DNA from: Nitrosomonadales bacterium
GTDB taxonomy: Bacteria > Pseudomonadota > Gammaproteobacteria > Burkholderiales > Gallionellaceae
Assembly (NCBI GenBank): GCA_025408405.1
Contig: JANYJE010000066.1
Coordinates: forward strand, 1-64,000
Direction: 5' to 3'
Length of the DNA: 64,000 nucleotides
The position numbers and the translations under genes are program-made. The notes below the pieces were generated by a model. The model was not told where the DNA came from and made no database searches. It saw nothing but the letters and a program-made list of their open reading frames with translations. Shown here piece after piece: positions 11,201 to 19,753 of the stretch (positions are counted from its first letter, which is position 1; each line of letters starts with the position of its first letter).

Positions 11201-12484
11201 ATGGCAGAAATTAAGCAAATCCTGGTGCCGGACATCGGCAATTACAAAGATGTGCCGGTGATCGAAGTGATGGTCAAGGCGGGCGACACAGTCAGCGCCG
11301 AGCAATCGCTGCTGACGCTGGAAACCGACAAGGCCACGATGGATGTGCCAACGCCGGTTGCCGGCGTGGTGAAAGAAGTAAAGATCAAGGTGGGCGACAA
11401 GGTCTCCGAAGGCAAATTGATCGTGGTGATAGAAGCCAGTGGCAGCAGTGCAGCAGCACCTGCCAGCGCAGCGGCAGCTCCGGCCAAGGCCGCTCCCGCC
11501 GCCGTGACCAACGCGGCCGCTGCTCCAGCACCAGCGCCAGTCCTTGCTGCACCGCTAACCAGCGCCTCTTCCGCCGGCAAATCGCACGCCAGCCCTTCCA
11601 TCCGCCGCTTTGCGCGCGAGCTCGGTGTCGATCTGACACAGGTCAAAGGCAGCAGCCCGAAGGGCCGCATCAACAAGGACGACGTGCAGAATTTCGTCAA
11701 GCAGGCACTGTCGCAGCCACGTGGCGGCGCTGCCGGAGGCAGCGGCATGCAGGTACTGGCAATGCCGGTGATCGACTTCGCCAAATTCGGCGCAGTGGAA
11801 AGCAGGCCGCTGTCGCGCATCAAAAAAATTTCCGGCGCCAACCTGCACCGCAACTGGGTCACTATCCCGCACATCACCCAGTTTGACGAAGCCGACATCA
11901 GCGAGATGGAAGCCTTCCGCAAGCAGATCGGCGTGGAGTATGCCAAGCAGAACATCAAGATCACCCCGCTGGCGTTCATGCTCAAGGCGGCTGCGGCTGC
12001 GCTGCAGGAATTCCCCGATTTCAACGCTTCGCTGGATGCCAGCGGCGAAAATCTGGTGCTGAAAAAATATATCCACATCGGCGTGGCGGTGGATACGCCC
12101 AATGGCCTGATGGTGCCGGTGCTGCGCGACGTGGATAAAAAAGGCCTCGTGCAATTGGCCAAGGAGCTGGGAGAAATCAGCGCCAAGGCACGCGAGCTGA
12201 AGATCACTGCCGCCGACATGCAGGGCGGCTGCTTCACCATTTCCAGCCTCGGCGGCATCGGCGGCACGGCTTTCACGCCCATCATCAACGCCCCTGAAGT
12301 CGCCATCCTGGGCGTGTCCAAGGCCAGCATGAAGCCGGTGTATCAGGACGGCGCATTTGTGCCGCGCCTGATGCTGCCGTTGTCTCTGTCTTATGACCAC
12401 CGCGTGATCGACGGCGCCGCGGCTGCGCGCTTCACCACCTACCTGGCACAGGTGCTGGCCGATATCCGCCGCCTCGCCCTGTAA
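11201..12484 (+). CDS. aceF: Dihydrolipoamide acetyltransferase E2, single lipoyl domain
   Basis: [13 protein letters not shown] start; lipoyl motif [10 protein letters not shown]; catalytic [10 protein letters not shown] near C-terminus; Ala/Pro linker. Confidence 0.96.
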   Translation: MAEIKQILVPDIGNYKDVPVIEVMVKAGDTVSAEQSLLTLETDKATMDVPTPVAGVVKEVKIKVGDKVSEGKLIVVIEASGSSAAAPASAAAAPAKAAPAAVTNAAAAPAPAPVLAAPLTSASSAGKSHASPSIRRFARELGVDLTQVKGSSPKGRINKDDVQNFVKQALSQPRGGAAGGSGMQVLAMPVIDFAKFGAVESRPLSRIKKISGANLHRNWVTIPHITQFDEADISEMEAFRKQIGVEYAKQNIKITPLAFMLKAAAAALQEFPDFNASLDASGENLVLKKYIHIGVAVDTPNGLMVPVLRDVDKKGLVQLAKELGEISAKARELKITAADMQGGCFTISSLGGIGGTAFTPIINAPEVAILGVSKASMKPVYQDGAFVPRLMLPLSLSYDHRVIDGAAAARFTTYLAQVLADIRRLAL

Positions 12485-12487
12485 TAC

Positions 12488-13150
12488 GTGAGCAGCGCGC
12501 CAGTCGGCATCTTCGGCGGTACCTTTGACCCGATCCACCACGGGCACTTGCGTCTCGCCCAGGAAGCGCTGGAGCAATGCCGTCTGCGTGAGGTGCGCTT
12601 CATACCCAGCGGCACGCCGCCGCACCGTGTCGCTCCGCTCGCGGCACCCGCGCATCGGCTGGAAATGGTGCGCCAGGCCATTCAGGGACAAACCGGCTTT
12701 GTACTGGACGAACGCGAAGCGGGCCGCACCGATCCCTGCTACAGCGTGGATACGTTAAGCGCGCTGCGCGCCGAACTGGGCCAAGATACTCCGCTGTGCC
12801 TGCTGATCGGCAGCGACGCGTTTTTGCAGCTGCACACCTGGCACCAGTGGCAGCGCCTGTTTGAACTGGCTCACATCGTCGTCATGCAGCGCCCGGGCAA
12901 GCCGGTTGGCAACGCCATGGCCCAGGCCGACACCGGGCTGCTGGCACAATACCAGGCGCGCCTCGCCCCCGCTCCCACCCTGCTGCACGAGGCTGCGAGC
13001 GGTGCGATAGTCGTGCTGGACATGCTGTTGCTGGACATTTCCGCCACCGACATCCGCAGCCGCTGCGCGCAGAAAAAAAGCCTGCGCTATCTTTTGCCGG
13101 ATTCGGTCAACCAATATATTCAAGTCAATCAACTGTACACAACATGCTAA
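12488..13150 (+). CDS. nadD: Nicotinate-nucleotide adenylyltransferase (GTG start)
   Basis: GIFGGTFDPIHHGHLRLAQEA; SATDIRSR. Confidence 0.95.
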   Translation: MSSAPVGIFGGTFDPIHHGHLRLAQEALEQCRLREVRFIPSGTPPHRVAPLAAPAHRLEMVRQAIQGQTGFVLDEREAGRTDPCYSVDTLSALRAELGQDTPLCLLIGSDAFLQLHTWHQWQRLFELAHIVVMQRPGKPVGNAMAQADTGLLAQYQARLAPAPTLLHEAASGAIVVLDMLLLDISATDIRSRCAQKKSLRYLLPDSVNQYIQVNQLYTTC

Positions 13151-13488
13151 CCATAGAAGAAAAATCCAAGGCTATCGTCGACGCGCTGGAAGACATCAAG
13201 GGCAACGACATTTCCGTGATCAATACCAGCAACAAGAGCCAGCTGTTTGACCGCATGATCATTTGCAGCGGCACCTCGAATCGCCAGACCCGCGCGCTGG
13301 CCGACAACGTCATCAAGAAAATGCAGGAGCTGGGCGTGCAGGTGTACAGCAGCGAAGGCGAGAAAAGCGGCGAATGGGTGTTGATCGACCTGGGCGAGAT
13401 TCTGGTTCACGTCATGCAGCCCGGCGTGCGCACCTATTACAACCTGGAAGAGCTGTGGGGCAAGCACCCACCCCGCCCCGCCGCCTGA
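13144..13488 (+). CDS. rsfS: Ribosome silencing factor
   Basis: MIICSGTSNRQ..ALAD; GEKSGEWVLIDLGEILVHVM; nadD-rsfS-rlmH order. Confidence 0.95.
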   Translation: MLTIEEKSKAIVDALEDIKGNDISVINTSNKSQLFDRMIICSGTSNRQTRALADNVIKKMQELGVQVYSSEGEKSGEWVLIDLGEILVHVMQPGVRTYYNLEELWGKHPPRPAA

Positions 13489-13538
13489 TGCCAGCCTCAC
13501 TGCATCGCTGACACCGGCATGATTCGGCAGGATCGACC

Positions 13539-14009
13539 ATGAAGCTGCTTATCCTGGCTGTCGGCCACAAGATGCCGGAGTGGGTCAGCAGCGGCTTCAA
13601 CGAATACTCCAAGCGCATGCCGCGCGAGGCCAAGATCGAGCTGGTGGAAATCAAGCCCGAGCCGCGCACCACCGGCAAGACCGTGACGCAGATCATGGAA
13701 GCCGAGGCCCAGCGCATCCGCGCCGCCCTGCCCCGCGACGTATTGCGCATCGTGCTGGATGAGCGCGGCACCCACCTCACCACCAAGCAGTTGACCCAGC
13801 ACATGCAGGACTGGTTGCGCGGCGGCCGCGACGTGGCATTCATCATCGGCGGCGCCGATGGTCTGCACGAATCCGTACGCGACAGCGCCAACCTGCTGCT
13901 GGCCCTGTCCGCCATGGTGCTGCCGCATGGCATGGTGCGCGTGTTGCTGGCCGAACAGCTGTATCGTGCACACAGCCTGTTGCATAACCACCCTTATCAC
14001 CGCGAGTAG
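13539..14009 (+). CDS. rlmH: 23S rRNA pseudouridine-1915 N3-methyltransferase
   Basis: 156 aa; [39 protein letters not shown]-terminus. Confidence 0.97.
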   Translation: MKLLILAVGHKMPEWVSSGFNEYSKRMPREAKIELVEIKPEPRTTGKTVTQIMEAEAQRIRAALPRDVLRIVLDERGTHLTTKQLTQHMQDWLRGGRDVAFIIGGADGLHESVRDSANLLLALSAMVLPHGMVRVLLAEQLYRAHSLLHNHPYHRE

Positions 14010-14013
14010 ATTC

Positions 14014-14179
14014 AATACCTGGCACACTGACGGAAGAACACATCTAGAAAAAGGATGAAAGGCAAAAAGCAAGACCAGACCCCGCGCTTTTTATAGTAGC
14101 AAGACGTGTAATCACCTCGCTGCCACTCTTGAATGGCCGCGGCCAATGCGGGTTCTTGGGCTAAACCAACTTCACTCAT
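14014..14179 (-). pseudogene. Probable remnant of a further gene cassette, 3' end and attC missing
   Basis: ATG 4 nt after the attC R site; reads MSEVGLAQEPALAAAIQEWQRGDYTSCYYKKRGVWSCFLPFILF..., running to within a few bp of the rlmH stop with no terminal attC. Confidence 0.45.
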
Positions 14180-14182
14180 GAC

Positions 14183-14241
14183 GCCCAACGTGGAGCAAGG
14201 GGCGCGCTGAAGGCGCGTCCCGCTTGAGCGCAGGGTTGGGC
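14183..14241 (-). other. attC site 1 (59 bp)
   Basis: gcccaacgtggagc...gaaggcgcg...gcgcagggttgggc; GCCCAAC/GTTGGGC termini and inner hairpin. Confidence 0.9.
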
Positions 14242-14248
14242 ATACGAC

Positions 14249-14833
14249 TCAATCTGAAAGCCATAAATGCACCCAACGCTTCCCAGTGAAGTAGAACGCT
14301 ACACCTGATGATTCGATTGTTCCCGCGACAAAGCCAGAATGGCTTGCTTTGTATCGACGCACTCGACCAGGGTCGGGCGTGTATTCCGATGGTGCATCAT
14401 CAGTATCAAACAAATCTTGATATGAACCACTCTTAATTCTTTCAACGTAAGATCGACCCGGCCCCTCATTTCCGAAATCATACAAATTTGAGACATCCCA
14501 TGCCTTGCCGGATACATGGCGAGCAGCGATAAGTATTGTGTGCTTCCCTTCGGTGAGAAAGAACGCAAAATCAGAGAACCTGTCTCCATCTACATCCGCA
14601 GATGCCACAGCCAGACATGGGTTTCCGTGGTTTTCCTTCTTGTGTTGATCAACACTTTCCTTGTAGTAATCAGAAACCCGCGCTAGGCGATATTTAGGGA
14701 ATTTATTCGGCAGAATTTCCCGTAAGGAGGCTGGTAATTGGGCTTCACAAGGTTCGAGAGAGGGTGACTGTGCATATGCGCCAGCGCAAGCAAGCAGATA
14801 GATGAACAGGGTGGTGCACTTAAGAATCTTCAT
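14249..14833 (-). CDS. Cassette-encoded hypothetical secreted protein
   Basis: Starts MKILKCTTLFIYLLACAGAYAQ (signal peptide-like); lies between two attC sites. Confidence 0.75.
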   Translation of the reverse strand: MKILKCTTLFIYLLACAGAYAQSPSLEPCEAQLPASLREILPNKFPKYRLARVSDYYKESVDQHKKENHGNPCLAVASADVDGDRFSDFAFFLTEGKHTILIAARHVSGKAWDVSNLYDFGNEGPGRSYVERIKSGSYQDLFDTDDAPSEYTPDPGRVRRYKASHSGFVAGTIESSGVAFYFTGKRWVHLWLSD

Positions 14834-14940
14834 TTGTGTGCCTAACGAGGTTGTAGAAAAAGTCTCAACATAAACGCATCGTGCCGTGAACCAAGCCAAA
14901 TATCAAGGTCGAATACAGGGACGATATTTCGGAGAAGAAC

Positions 14941-16512
14941 ATGGCTCGTTACAAACACATCGACACCAGCCCTCGCTTTCTCGCGGTGGATCTTCAACAG
15001 CAACTTCTGCCCGGCACCTTTGAGCACGCATTGAACCACCTGCTCGACAATGCGCTTGATCTCACTGGCTTTGATACCCGCTTTAACAATGACCTAACCG
15101 GAGCGGCGGCATATCCGCCAGCCATGCTGCTCAAAATCGTCCTGTTCGCCTACAGCCAAGGCATCGTCAGCAGCCGCGCCATCGAGCGGGCATGTAGAGA
15201 GCACATCACCTTCATCGCGTTATCGGGCGACACCTGCCCGCACTTCACCACCCTCGCCAACTTCGTCGGCACCTTGGGCGACGACATCGCCCGTGTATTC
15301 AGCCAGGTGCTGTACATCTGCGACCGCCGGGGATTGATTGGGCGCGAGATGTTTGCCATTGACGGGGTGAAGCTGCCCAGCAACGCCTCCAAGGCCCGGA
15401 GCGGCACCCGGGCTGATTTCGAACGTCAGGCGGACAAACTCGAAGCGGCAGCGCGCATCATGCTCGAACGCCATCGCGAAGAAGATCATCGCGCCGTCGA
15501 ACCCGACCTGCGCGCCAAAGAACTGCAACGCGTCGAGCGCCTGCAACAAGAGTCCGCACAAATGCGTAAGTGGCTGACCGCGCATTCGGAAGAGCGCAAA
15601 GGCAGCAAGGGAGCGATCCGCAAGAGCAACCGCACCGATAATGAATCCGCCAAAATGGCAACCAGCAAAGGCGTCATCCAGGGCTACACCGGCGTTGCCG
15701 CCGTCGATGCAAAACACCAGATCATCGTCGAAGCCCAGGCGCACGGCACCGGCAGCGAGCAGGAGCTGCTCATCCCCGTGGTCAAGGCGATGGAAGAATC
15801 GCTGGCAGACGACACGCTCATCACTGCCGATGCGGGTTACCACAGTGAGGCCAACCTCAAAGAGCTGGCGGCGATGGAAATCAACGCGCTGATTGCCGAC
15901 AACAACATGCGCAGCCGTGACGAACGCTTTGCCGGACAGGGCAAATACAAATCACTACCCGATCCGATTCACGACAAGGGCGGAAAACCGAAACAGGCCG
16001 CGCGCTACCAACCCCACGATTTCGACTACGACCCGGCAGCAAAGACCTGCATCTGCCCTGCGGGCAAGGCGCTCTACGGCAACGGCAGCGACTGCACGAT
16101 CAATGGCTATGCGGCGGTGAAGTTCCAGGGCGCGCAACGGGATTGCGTACCGTGCATGCAGCGCGACCGATGCTTGCTCAAACCGGACAAAACCAAAGTG
16201 CGACAGGTTGCGTTCTTCCAGGGTAAAGCGGGACACGAGAGCTACACCGACCAGATGAAGCGACGCATAGACAGCCCCGAGGGGCGGGCGCGCTACGGCC
16301 AGCGCTTCGCCACGGTGGAGCCGGTGTTCGGCAACCTGCGCCACAACAAGCGGCTGAACCGCTTCACGTTGCGGGGACGCAAGAAAGTCGATGCGCAATG
16401 GAAACTGTACTGCCTGGTGCACAACATCGAGAAGCTGGCACATCATGGGTATGCACTAAAAGTAGGCAATCCACTATCCTGCAAGCTGGATGTGGAATTG
16501 TCACCCCAGTAG
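14941..16512 (+). CDS. IS1182-family-like DDE transposase
   Basis: 523 aa; ALSGDTCPHFTTLANFV, DAGYHSEANLKEL, C-terminal EPVFGNLRHNKRLNRFTLRGRKKVDAQWKLYCLVHNIEKL. Confidence 0.9.
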   Translation: MARYKHIDTSPRFLAVDLQQQLLPGTFEHALNHLLDNALDLTGFDTRFNNDLTGAAAYPPAMLLKIVLFAYSQGIVSSRAIERACREHITFIALSGDTCPHFTTLANFVGTLGDDIARVFSQVLYICDRRGLIGREMFAIDGVKLPSNASKARSGTRADFERQADKLEAAARIMLERHREEDHRAVEPDLRAKELQRVERLQQESAQMRKWLTAHSEERKGSKGAIRKSNRTDNESAKMATSKGVIQGYTGVAAVDAKHQIIVEAQAHGTGSEQELLIPVVKAMEESLADDTLITADAGYHSEANLKELAAMEINALIADNNMRSRDERFAGQGKYKSLPDPIHDKGGKPKQAARYQPHDFDYDPAAKTCICPAGKALYGNGSDCTINGYAAVKFQGAQRDCVPCMQRDRCLLKPDKTKVRQVAFFQGKAGHESYTDQMKRRIDSPEGRARYGQRFATVEPVFGNLRHNKRLNRFTLRGRKKVDAQWKLYCLVHNIEKLAHHGYALKVGNPLSCKLDVELSPQ

Positions 16513-16590
16513 GAAGTGAGTATAGGGGCAATACGACTGTGTTGATGCGCGGCCATCGAAAAATCATTTTCTGAAAGAAAAATGGAAAGC

Positions 16591-16621
16591 AAAAAAACGC
16601 GGGACTCACCGCGCTTTTTTA
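16591..16621 (+). terminator. Rho-independent-like terminator inside the IS, downstream of the transposase
   Basis: aaaaaaacgcggGACTCAccgcgctttttt hairpin with T tract. Confidence 0.6.
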
Positions 16622-16740
16622 TGTGCCCGATTTCTTGAAAAAAAGGGGTTTTTCTACAGCTTCAACGTAGAGCTAACCGGCGCTGCGCGGCTTTATCGCG
16701 CAGCGTCCAGCGACTGAAAGGAGCGAGGTTGAGCGCCGGG

Positions 16741-17106
16741 TTATGCCTTTGGTTCGTCATCTATGTATGGCTGCAATGGAAGTGCAACAGGAATGCTGAA
16801 CTTGATTTTGTTCATTGATTGTCGATTTTCTTTGCTCTCGCCAGTAGACCCGAGATTAAACATACCGGTTACTACGCCAATTCCCCCTTTCGTACCTGTC
16901 GTTTCTTGCGCCTCAACAGATATATCGAAGTCTACGAAAATGACAGGCAATTGATCGTTTGTTCTGCCGTAAAGTGATTTTGGATCGTTGAGATTGCGTA
17001 CATGAGGACTTACGCGGCCACCAGAAGCCTGAACTTTTTCTTGGGCCTCAACGACTCCACCAATCAGTTGAGAAAGGGTTTCTGAGATGAAGTCCTTTAG
17101 TTGCAT
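16741..17106 (-). CDS. Cassette-encoded conserved hypothetical protein
   Basis: 121 aa; VDFDISVEAQETTGTKGGIGVVTGMFNLGS...KIKFSIPVALP; stop codon overlaps attC R site (GTTATGC). Confidence 0.75.
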   Translation of the reverse strand: MQLKDFISETLSQLIGGVVEAQEKVQASGGRVSPHVRNLNDPKSLYGRTNDQLPVIFVDFDISVEAQETTGTKGGIGVVTGMFNLGSTGESKENRQSMNKIKFSIPVALPLQPYIDDEPKA

Positions 17107-17203
17107 GGTGCACTCCCTGTGATTTTATGGGCATAACGTTCAAATTGAGGGGCTGCGCGCTTTTGCGCAGGAATCTTCCCCCAATTTAATTGACACCTGA
17201 TTA

Positions 17204-18005
17204 AGCCAACTGATTTTCATACGTTGCTGGCGACACGTAGTTTAAGGACGAATGCATTCTACTGCAGTTGTAAAACGGAATATAGCTGCGCAGAACCGAG
17301 AGCATTTGGCTATCCTCATCAAATACACGCCCATGCACTACCTCCGTTTTTCATGGAGTGGAAGAAGGATTCCATGAATGCATTGTCAGTCACCTTGCCC
17401 GGACGATTCATGCTCTGGGTGATGCGCAATTGCGCTAGGCGTGCCCGGAAGGCATTGGCGTAATATTCGATACCTCGATCCGTGTGGAAGATCAGCCCCG
17501 GTGGTGGACGGCGCCTAGCCACCGCGTGATTGAGAGCACGCAAGGTCAACACGACATTCTTTTGTCGCCCGAATGCCCACCCCACAACACGCCGCGAGCA
17601 TCTGTCCATTACCACTGCCAGATAGCGGTAGATCGGCCCTACCTTGAGATACGTGATGTCGGCGACCCAAACTTGATTCGGCGCATCAGCCGGGTGTTCA
17701 TGCTGCTGGTTAGGCAGGCTACCGAAAAACTTCTTCAGGTTGGGTGAGGTATAGCGCAACGTCGCCACCCGCGCCTTGATCCCGGAGTTGCGCATAAGCT
17801 TGGCCACGCGATTCTTGCTGGCCGACACACCCAACTCATGTAACCGGCGATATACCCTGGGGCTGCCATAAGTACTGCGGCTGGCCTGATGAATTTGCCT
17901 GATCTGCCGAGCCAAGGTCTCATTCTCCTGTGAGCGCAAGCTGGGGCCACGGCTACGCCAAGCATAGAAGCCGGCACGAGTGACGCCGTACACGCGGCAC
18001 ATCAA
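17204..18005 (-). pseudogene. IS3-family OrfB transposase (DDE), frameshifted near its 3' end
   Basis: VWVADITYLKVG, HTDRGIEYYANAFR rve motifs; shift in a 5-T run (17347-17351), other frame continues VHGRVFDEDSQMLSVLRSYIPFYNCSRMHSSLNYVSPATYENQLA*. Confidence 0.8.
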
Positions 18006-18364
18006 CGCGATGGAGTTGTTTTTCCGGTTTGCTTCGATGAACTCGAAGACTTCCGTTTTTGATCGGAAGCAAACCGGATGGCTTTTTTTAGGAGTTCGTG
18101 CTCCTCTTGAAGCACCTTGTATTTCTTCTCCAGCTCGCGCAGCCGTTTAAGCTCGGCTGTGGTTTGGTCATCCAGCTTGACACCCTGAGTCACAATCAAT
18201 CCCTCCCGCACTTGTTTGCGCCATCGTGACAGCATGAAGGGATGGATGTCCAGCGCCTCGGCAACATCCTGAATCAGGACATCGGGAAGCTCGCTCAAAC
18301 GTACTGCGGTTGCCTTGAAGTGCATGCTGTAGCGATGTACTTTGGGCGGTCTTGATTTGCCCAT
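18002..18364 (-). CDS. IS3-family OrfA (HTH) transposase subunit
   Basis: 120 aa; ALDIHPFMLSRWRKQVREG, LRELEKKYKVLQEEHELLKKAI leucine-zipper; A7G slippery run at 18083-18089 for -1 frameshifting. Confidence 0.88.
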   Translation of the reverse strand: MGKSRPPKVHRYSMHFKATAVRLSELPDVLIQDVAEALDIHPFMLSRWRKQVREGLIVTQGVKLDDQTTAELKRLRELEKKYKVLQEEHELLKKAIRFASDQKRKSSSSSKQTGKTTPSR

Positions 18365-18438
18365 GAAACACCTCCGTTCCGTTAGGTGGGGGTGTCAATT
18401 ATTTGGGGGGAAGAATAGCGTCCCGCTCGAACGGCAGG

Positions 18439-19059
18439 TTAGGTTTGTTGGTTGTTAACTTCACGAAGCCGCTCCTCTATTTCAATACCCAAACGGCGCT
18501 TGGCATAATTATCTATGCGGCCAATAAAGCCCGATAGAACTACACAGATTTTAATTTCGTCGATGCTTGACCAATAGCTTGTTTGTGCTTTTGTATGCGT
18601 AGATGGTGGGCGCAAGAAATCAAGCATGAATTTCGAAACATCGGCACCATTGCATACGATGATTTTTGGCTTATGGGTTTTGATTTGCTCTTCCAAAAAG
18701 CCTTTGCAATTACTTATAACAGCCGCAGCTTTTTTTCCTTTCGCGGATTCTGGCGGAAATGATTTGCTTGAGCATTTGACGATGTCGGTGTGTGCCGTGC
18801 CGAAGTCTTTGCCAAAGCTCCCAAACACAGATTCAGAAACCGATTGGAAGTCTTTAAAGTAACCGTGAATCGTCTCAAAGTCGTCGAAATATTTTTCAAG
18901 GTCTGAGGCTGTCCTACTGTCCACCCAATCTTGCTCAGCCGCAGGGTTAAGACCGACAATCCAAACAAGACTGTTTTTCTTCCCTTCTATAAACTCGACT
19001 GGTAGATAGTTGCGCTTAAAACGCAGCCCATATTCTTGGCATGTGGTGCAATCGTTCAT
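18439..19059 (-). CDS. Cassette-encoded uracil-DNA-glycosylase-superfamily-like protein
   Basis: VWIVGLNPAAEQDWVDS, HTDIVKCSSKSFPP, IKTHKPKIIVCNGADVSKFM: spacing reminiscent of UDG-like fold; four Cys including CTTC N-terminus. Confidence 0.5.
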   Translation of the reverse strand: MNDCTTCQEYGLRFKRNYLPVEFIEGKKNSLVWIVGLNPAAEQDWVDSRTASDLEKYFDDFETIHGYFKDFQSVSESVFGSFGKDFGTAHTDIVKCSSKSFPPESAKGKKAAAVISNCKGFLEEQIKTHKPKIIVCNGADVSKFMLDFLRPPSTHTKAQTSYWSSIDEIKICVVLSGFIGRIDNYAKRRLGIEIEERLREVNNQQT

Positions 19060-19064
19060 AACAA

Positions 19065-19148
19065 ACCTAACGTGAAGAAGGTAAGGGGCTGCGCTTTAGC
19101 GCAGTCCCAGCGTAGCGAAGCGGAGCAAACTTGACCGCAGGGTTAGAG
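19065..19148 (-). other. attC site 4
   Basis: ACCTAACgtgaagaaggtaaggggctgcgctttagcgcagtccc...cttgaccgcagGGTTAGAG. Confidence 0.88.
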
Positions 19149-19151
19149 CTG

Positions 19152-19508
19152 TTAGCGTGTGAACACATAATGACCGACTATCCATGCAGTAATAATAATG
19201 ACAACCCCAAGTGCAACACGTTGGAACCATTTTTCTTTCCATGCTGGATGCGTACCCCAAAAAAGACTAAAAATGTTTGCCATTTTCTCGGAGCCGACGC
19301 TGAAACCGATGGCCGAAACAACAGAAATAATAACGATGCCCGTCTTTGAGAATATAAAAGCATATAGCGCCAGTGGTTCGTAGGAGCCGCCGACCATAGT
19401 AAAGATCAACGGAACAACAAAAAGCGTAAACGCTGCTGCAATGGCAGAAACGAATGCCGTAGCCAGACGTTCACTGAATGAGATTGACTGTCTCTGCCGT
19501 GAGGACAT
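19152..19508 (-). CDS. Cassette-encoded hypothetical membrane protein
   Basis: 118 aa with about three hydrophobic segments; flanked by attC sites. Confidence 0.7.
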   Translation of the reverse strand: MSSRQRQSISFSERLATAFVSAIAAAFTLFVVPLIFTMVGGSYEPLALYAFIFSKTGIVIISVVSAIGFSVGSEKMANIFSLFWGTHPAWKEKWFQRVALGVVIIITAWIVGHYVFTR

Positions 19509-19510
19509 AG

Positions 19511-19752
19511 GCTCTAACGAGGCTGTAGAAAAACCAAATGATGGGTCGGAAGGTGTGATTTTTCGGGGGCATCAAACCCCTCCCTGATGTGAGATCGTTC
19601 GATACAGAGCTTTCTGAGAGGTCGCTTTGTAATCATGACAAACACAATTTTTTCATTTTGAGTTTTTCTACAGCCTCAACGTGGGAGCTAAGGGGTGCGC
19701 CGTAGGCGCGTCCCAGCGACCGAAGGGCGCGAACTTGAGCGTAGGGTTAGAA
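19511..19752 (-). other. attC site 5, split by a MITE
   Basis: gCTCTAAC | MITE | aacgtgggagctaaggggtgcgccgtaggcgcgtcccagcgaccgaagggcgcgaacttgagcgtagGGTTAGAA. Confidence 0.85.
19519..19677. mobile_element. 159-bp MITE with IS1182-like termini
   Basis: Perfect 16-bp TIRs GAGGCTGTAGAAAAAC...GTTTTTCTACAGCCTC; no ORF; AAC direct repeat on both sides (19516-19518, 19678-19680). Confidence 0.85.
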
Positions 19753-19753
19753 G

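Larger units (their letters stand above)
14847..16664. mobile_element. IS1182-like insertion sequence (about 1.82 kb) inserted in an attC core
   Basis: Imperfect TIRs GAGGTTGTAGAAAAA... / GAAGCTGTAGAAAAA... (reverse complement of the right end); AAC direct repeat on both sides (14844-14846, 16665-16667). Confidence 0.8.
14840..16746 (-). other. attC site 2, split by an IS1182-like element
   Basis: GCCTAAC (14840-14846), IS, then aacgtagagctaaccggcgctgcgcggctttatcgcgcagcg...gccGGGTTATGC (ends 16746). Confidence 0.8.
17171..18416. mobile_element. IS3-family insertion sequence (about 1.25 kb)
   Basis: Imperfect terminal repeats aatcttcccccaatttaattgacacc / attcttccccccaaataattgacacc (RC of right end); orfA-orfB pair. 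Confidence 0.85.
17131..18444 (-). other. attC site 3, split in its hairpin loop by an IS3-family element
   Basis: GCATAACgttcaaattgaggggctgcgcgcttttgcgcag | IS | cgtcccgctcgaacggcagGTTAGGT. Confidence 0.8.

Noticed and set aside
11242-12330. 362-aa antisense ORF opposite aceF
   Set aside because: Shadow ORF over the lipoyl and catalytic domains of AceF.
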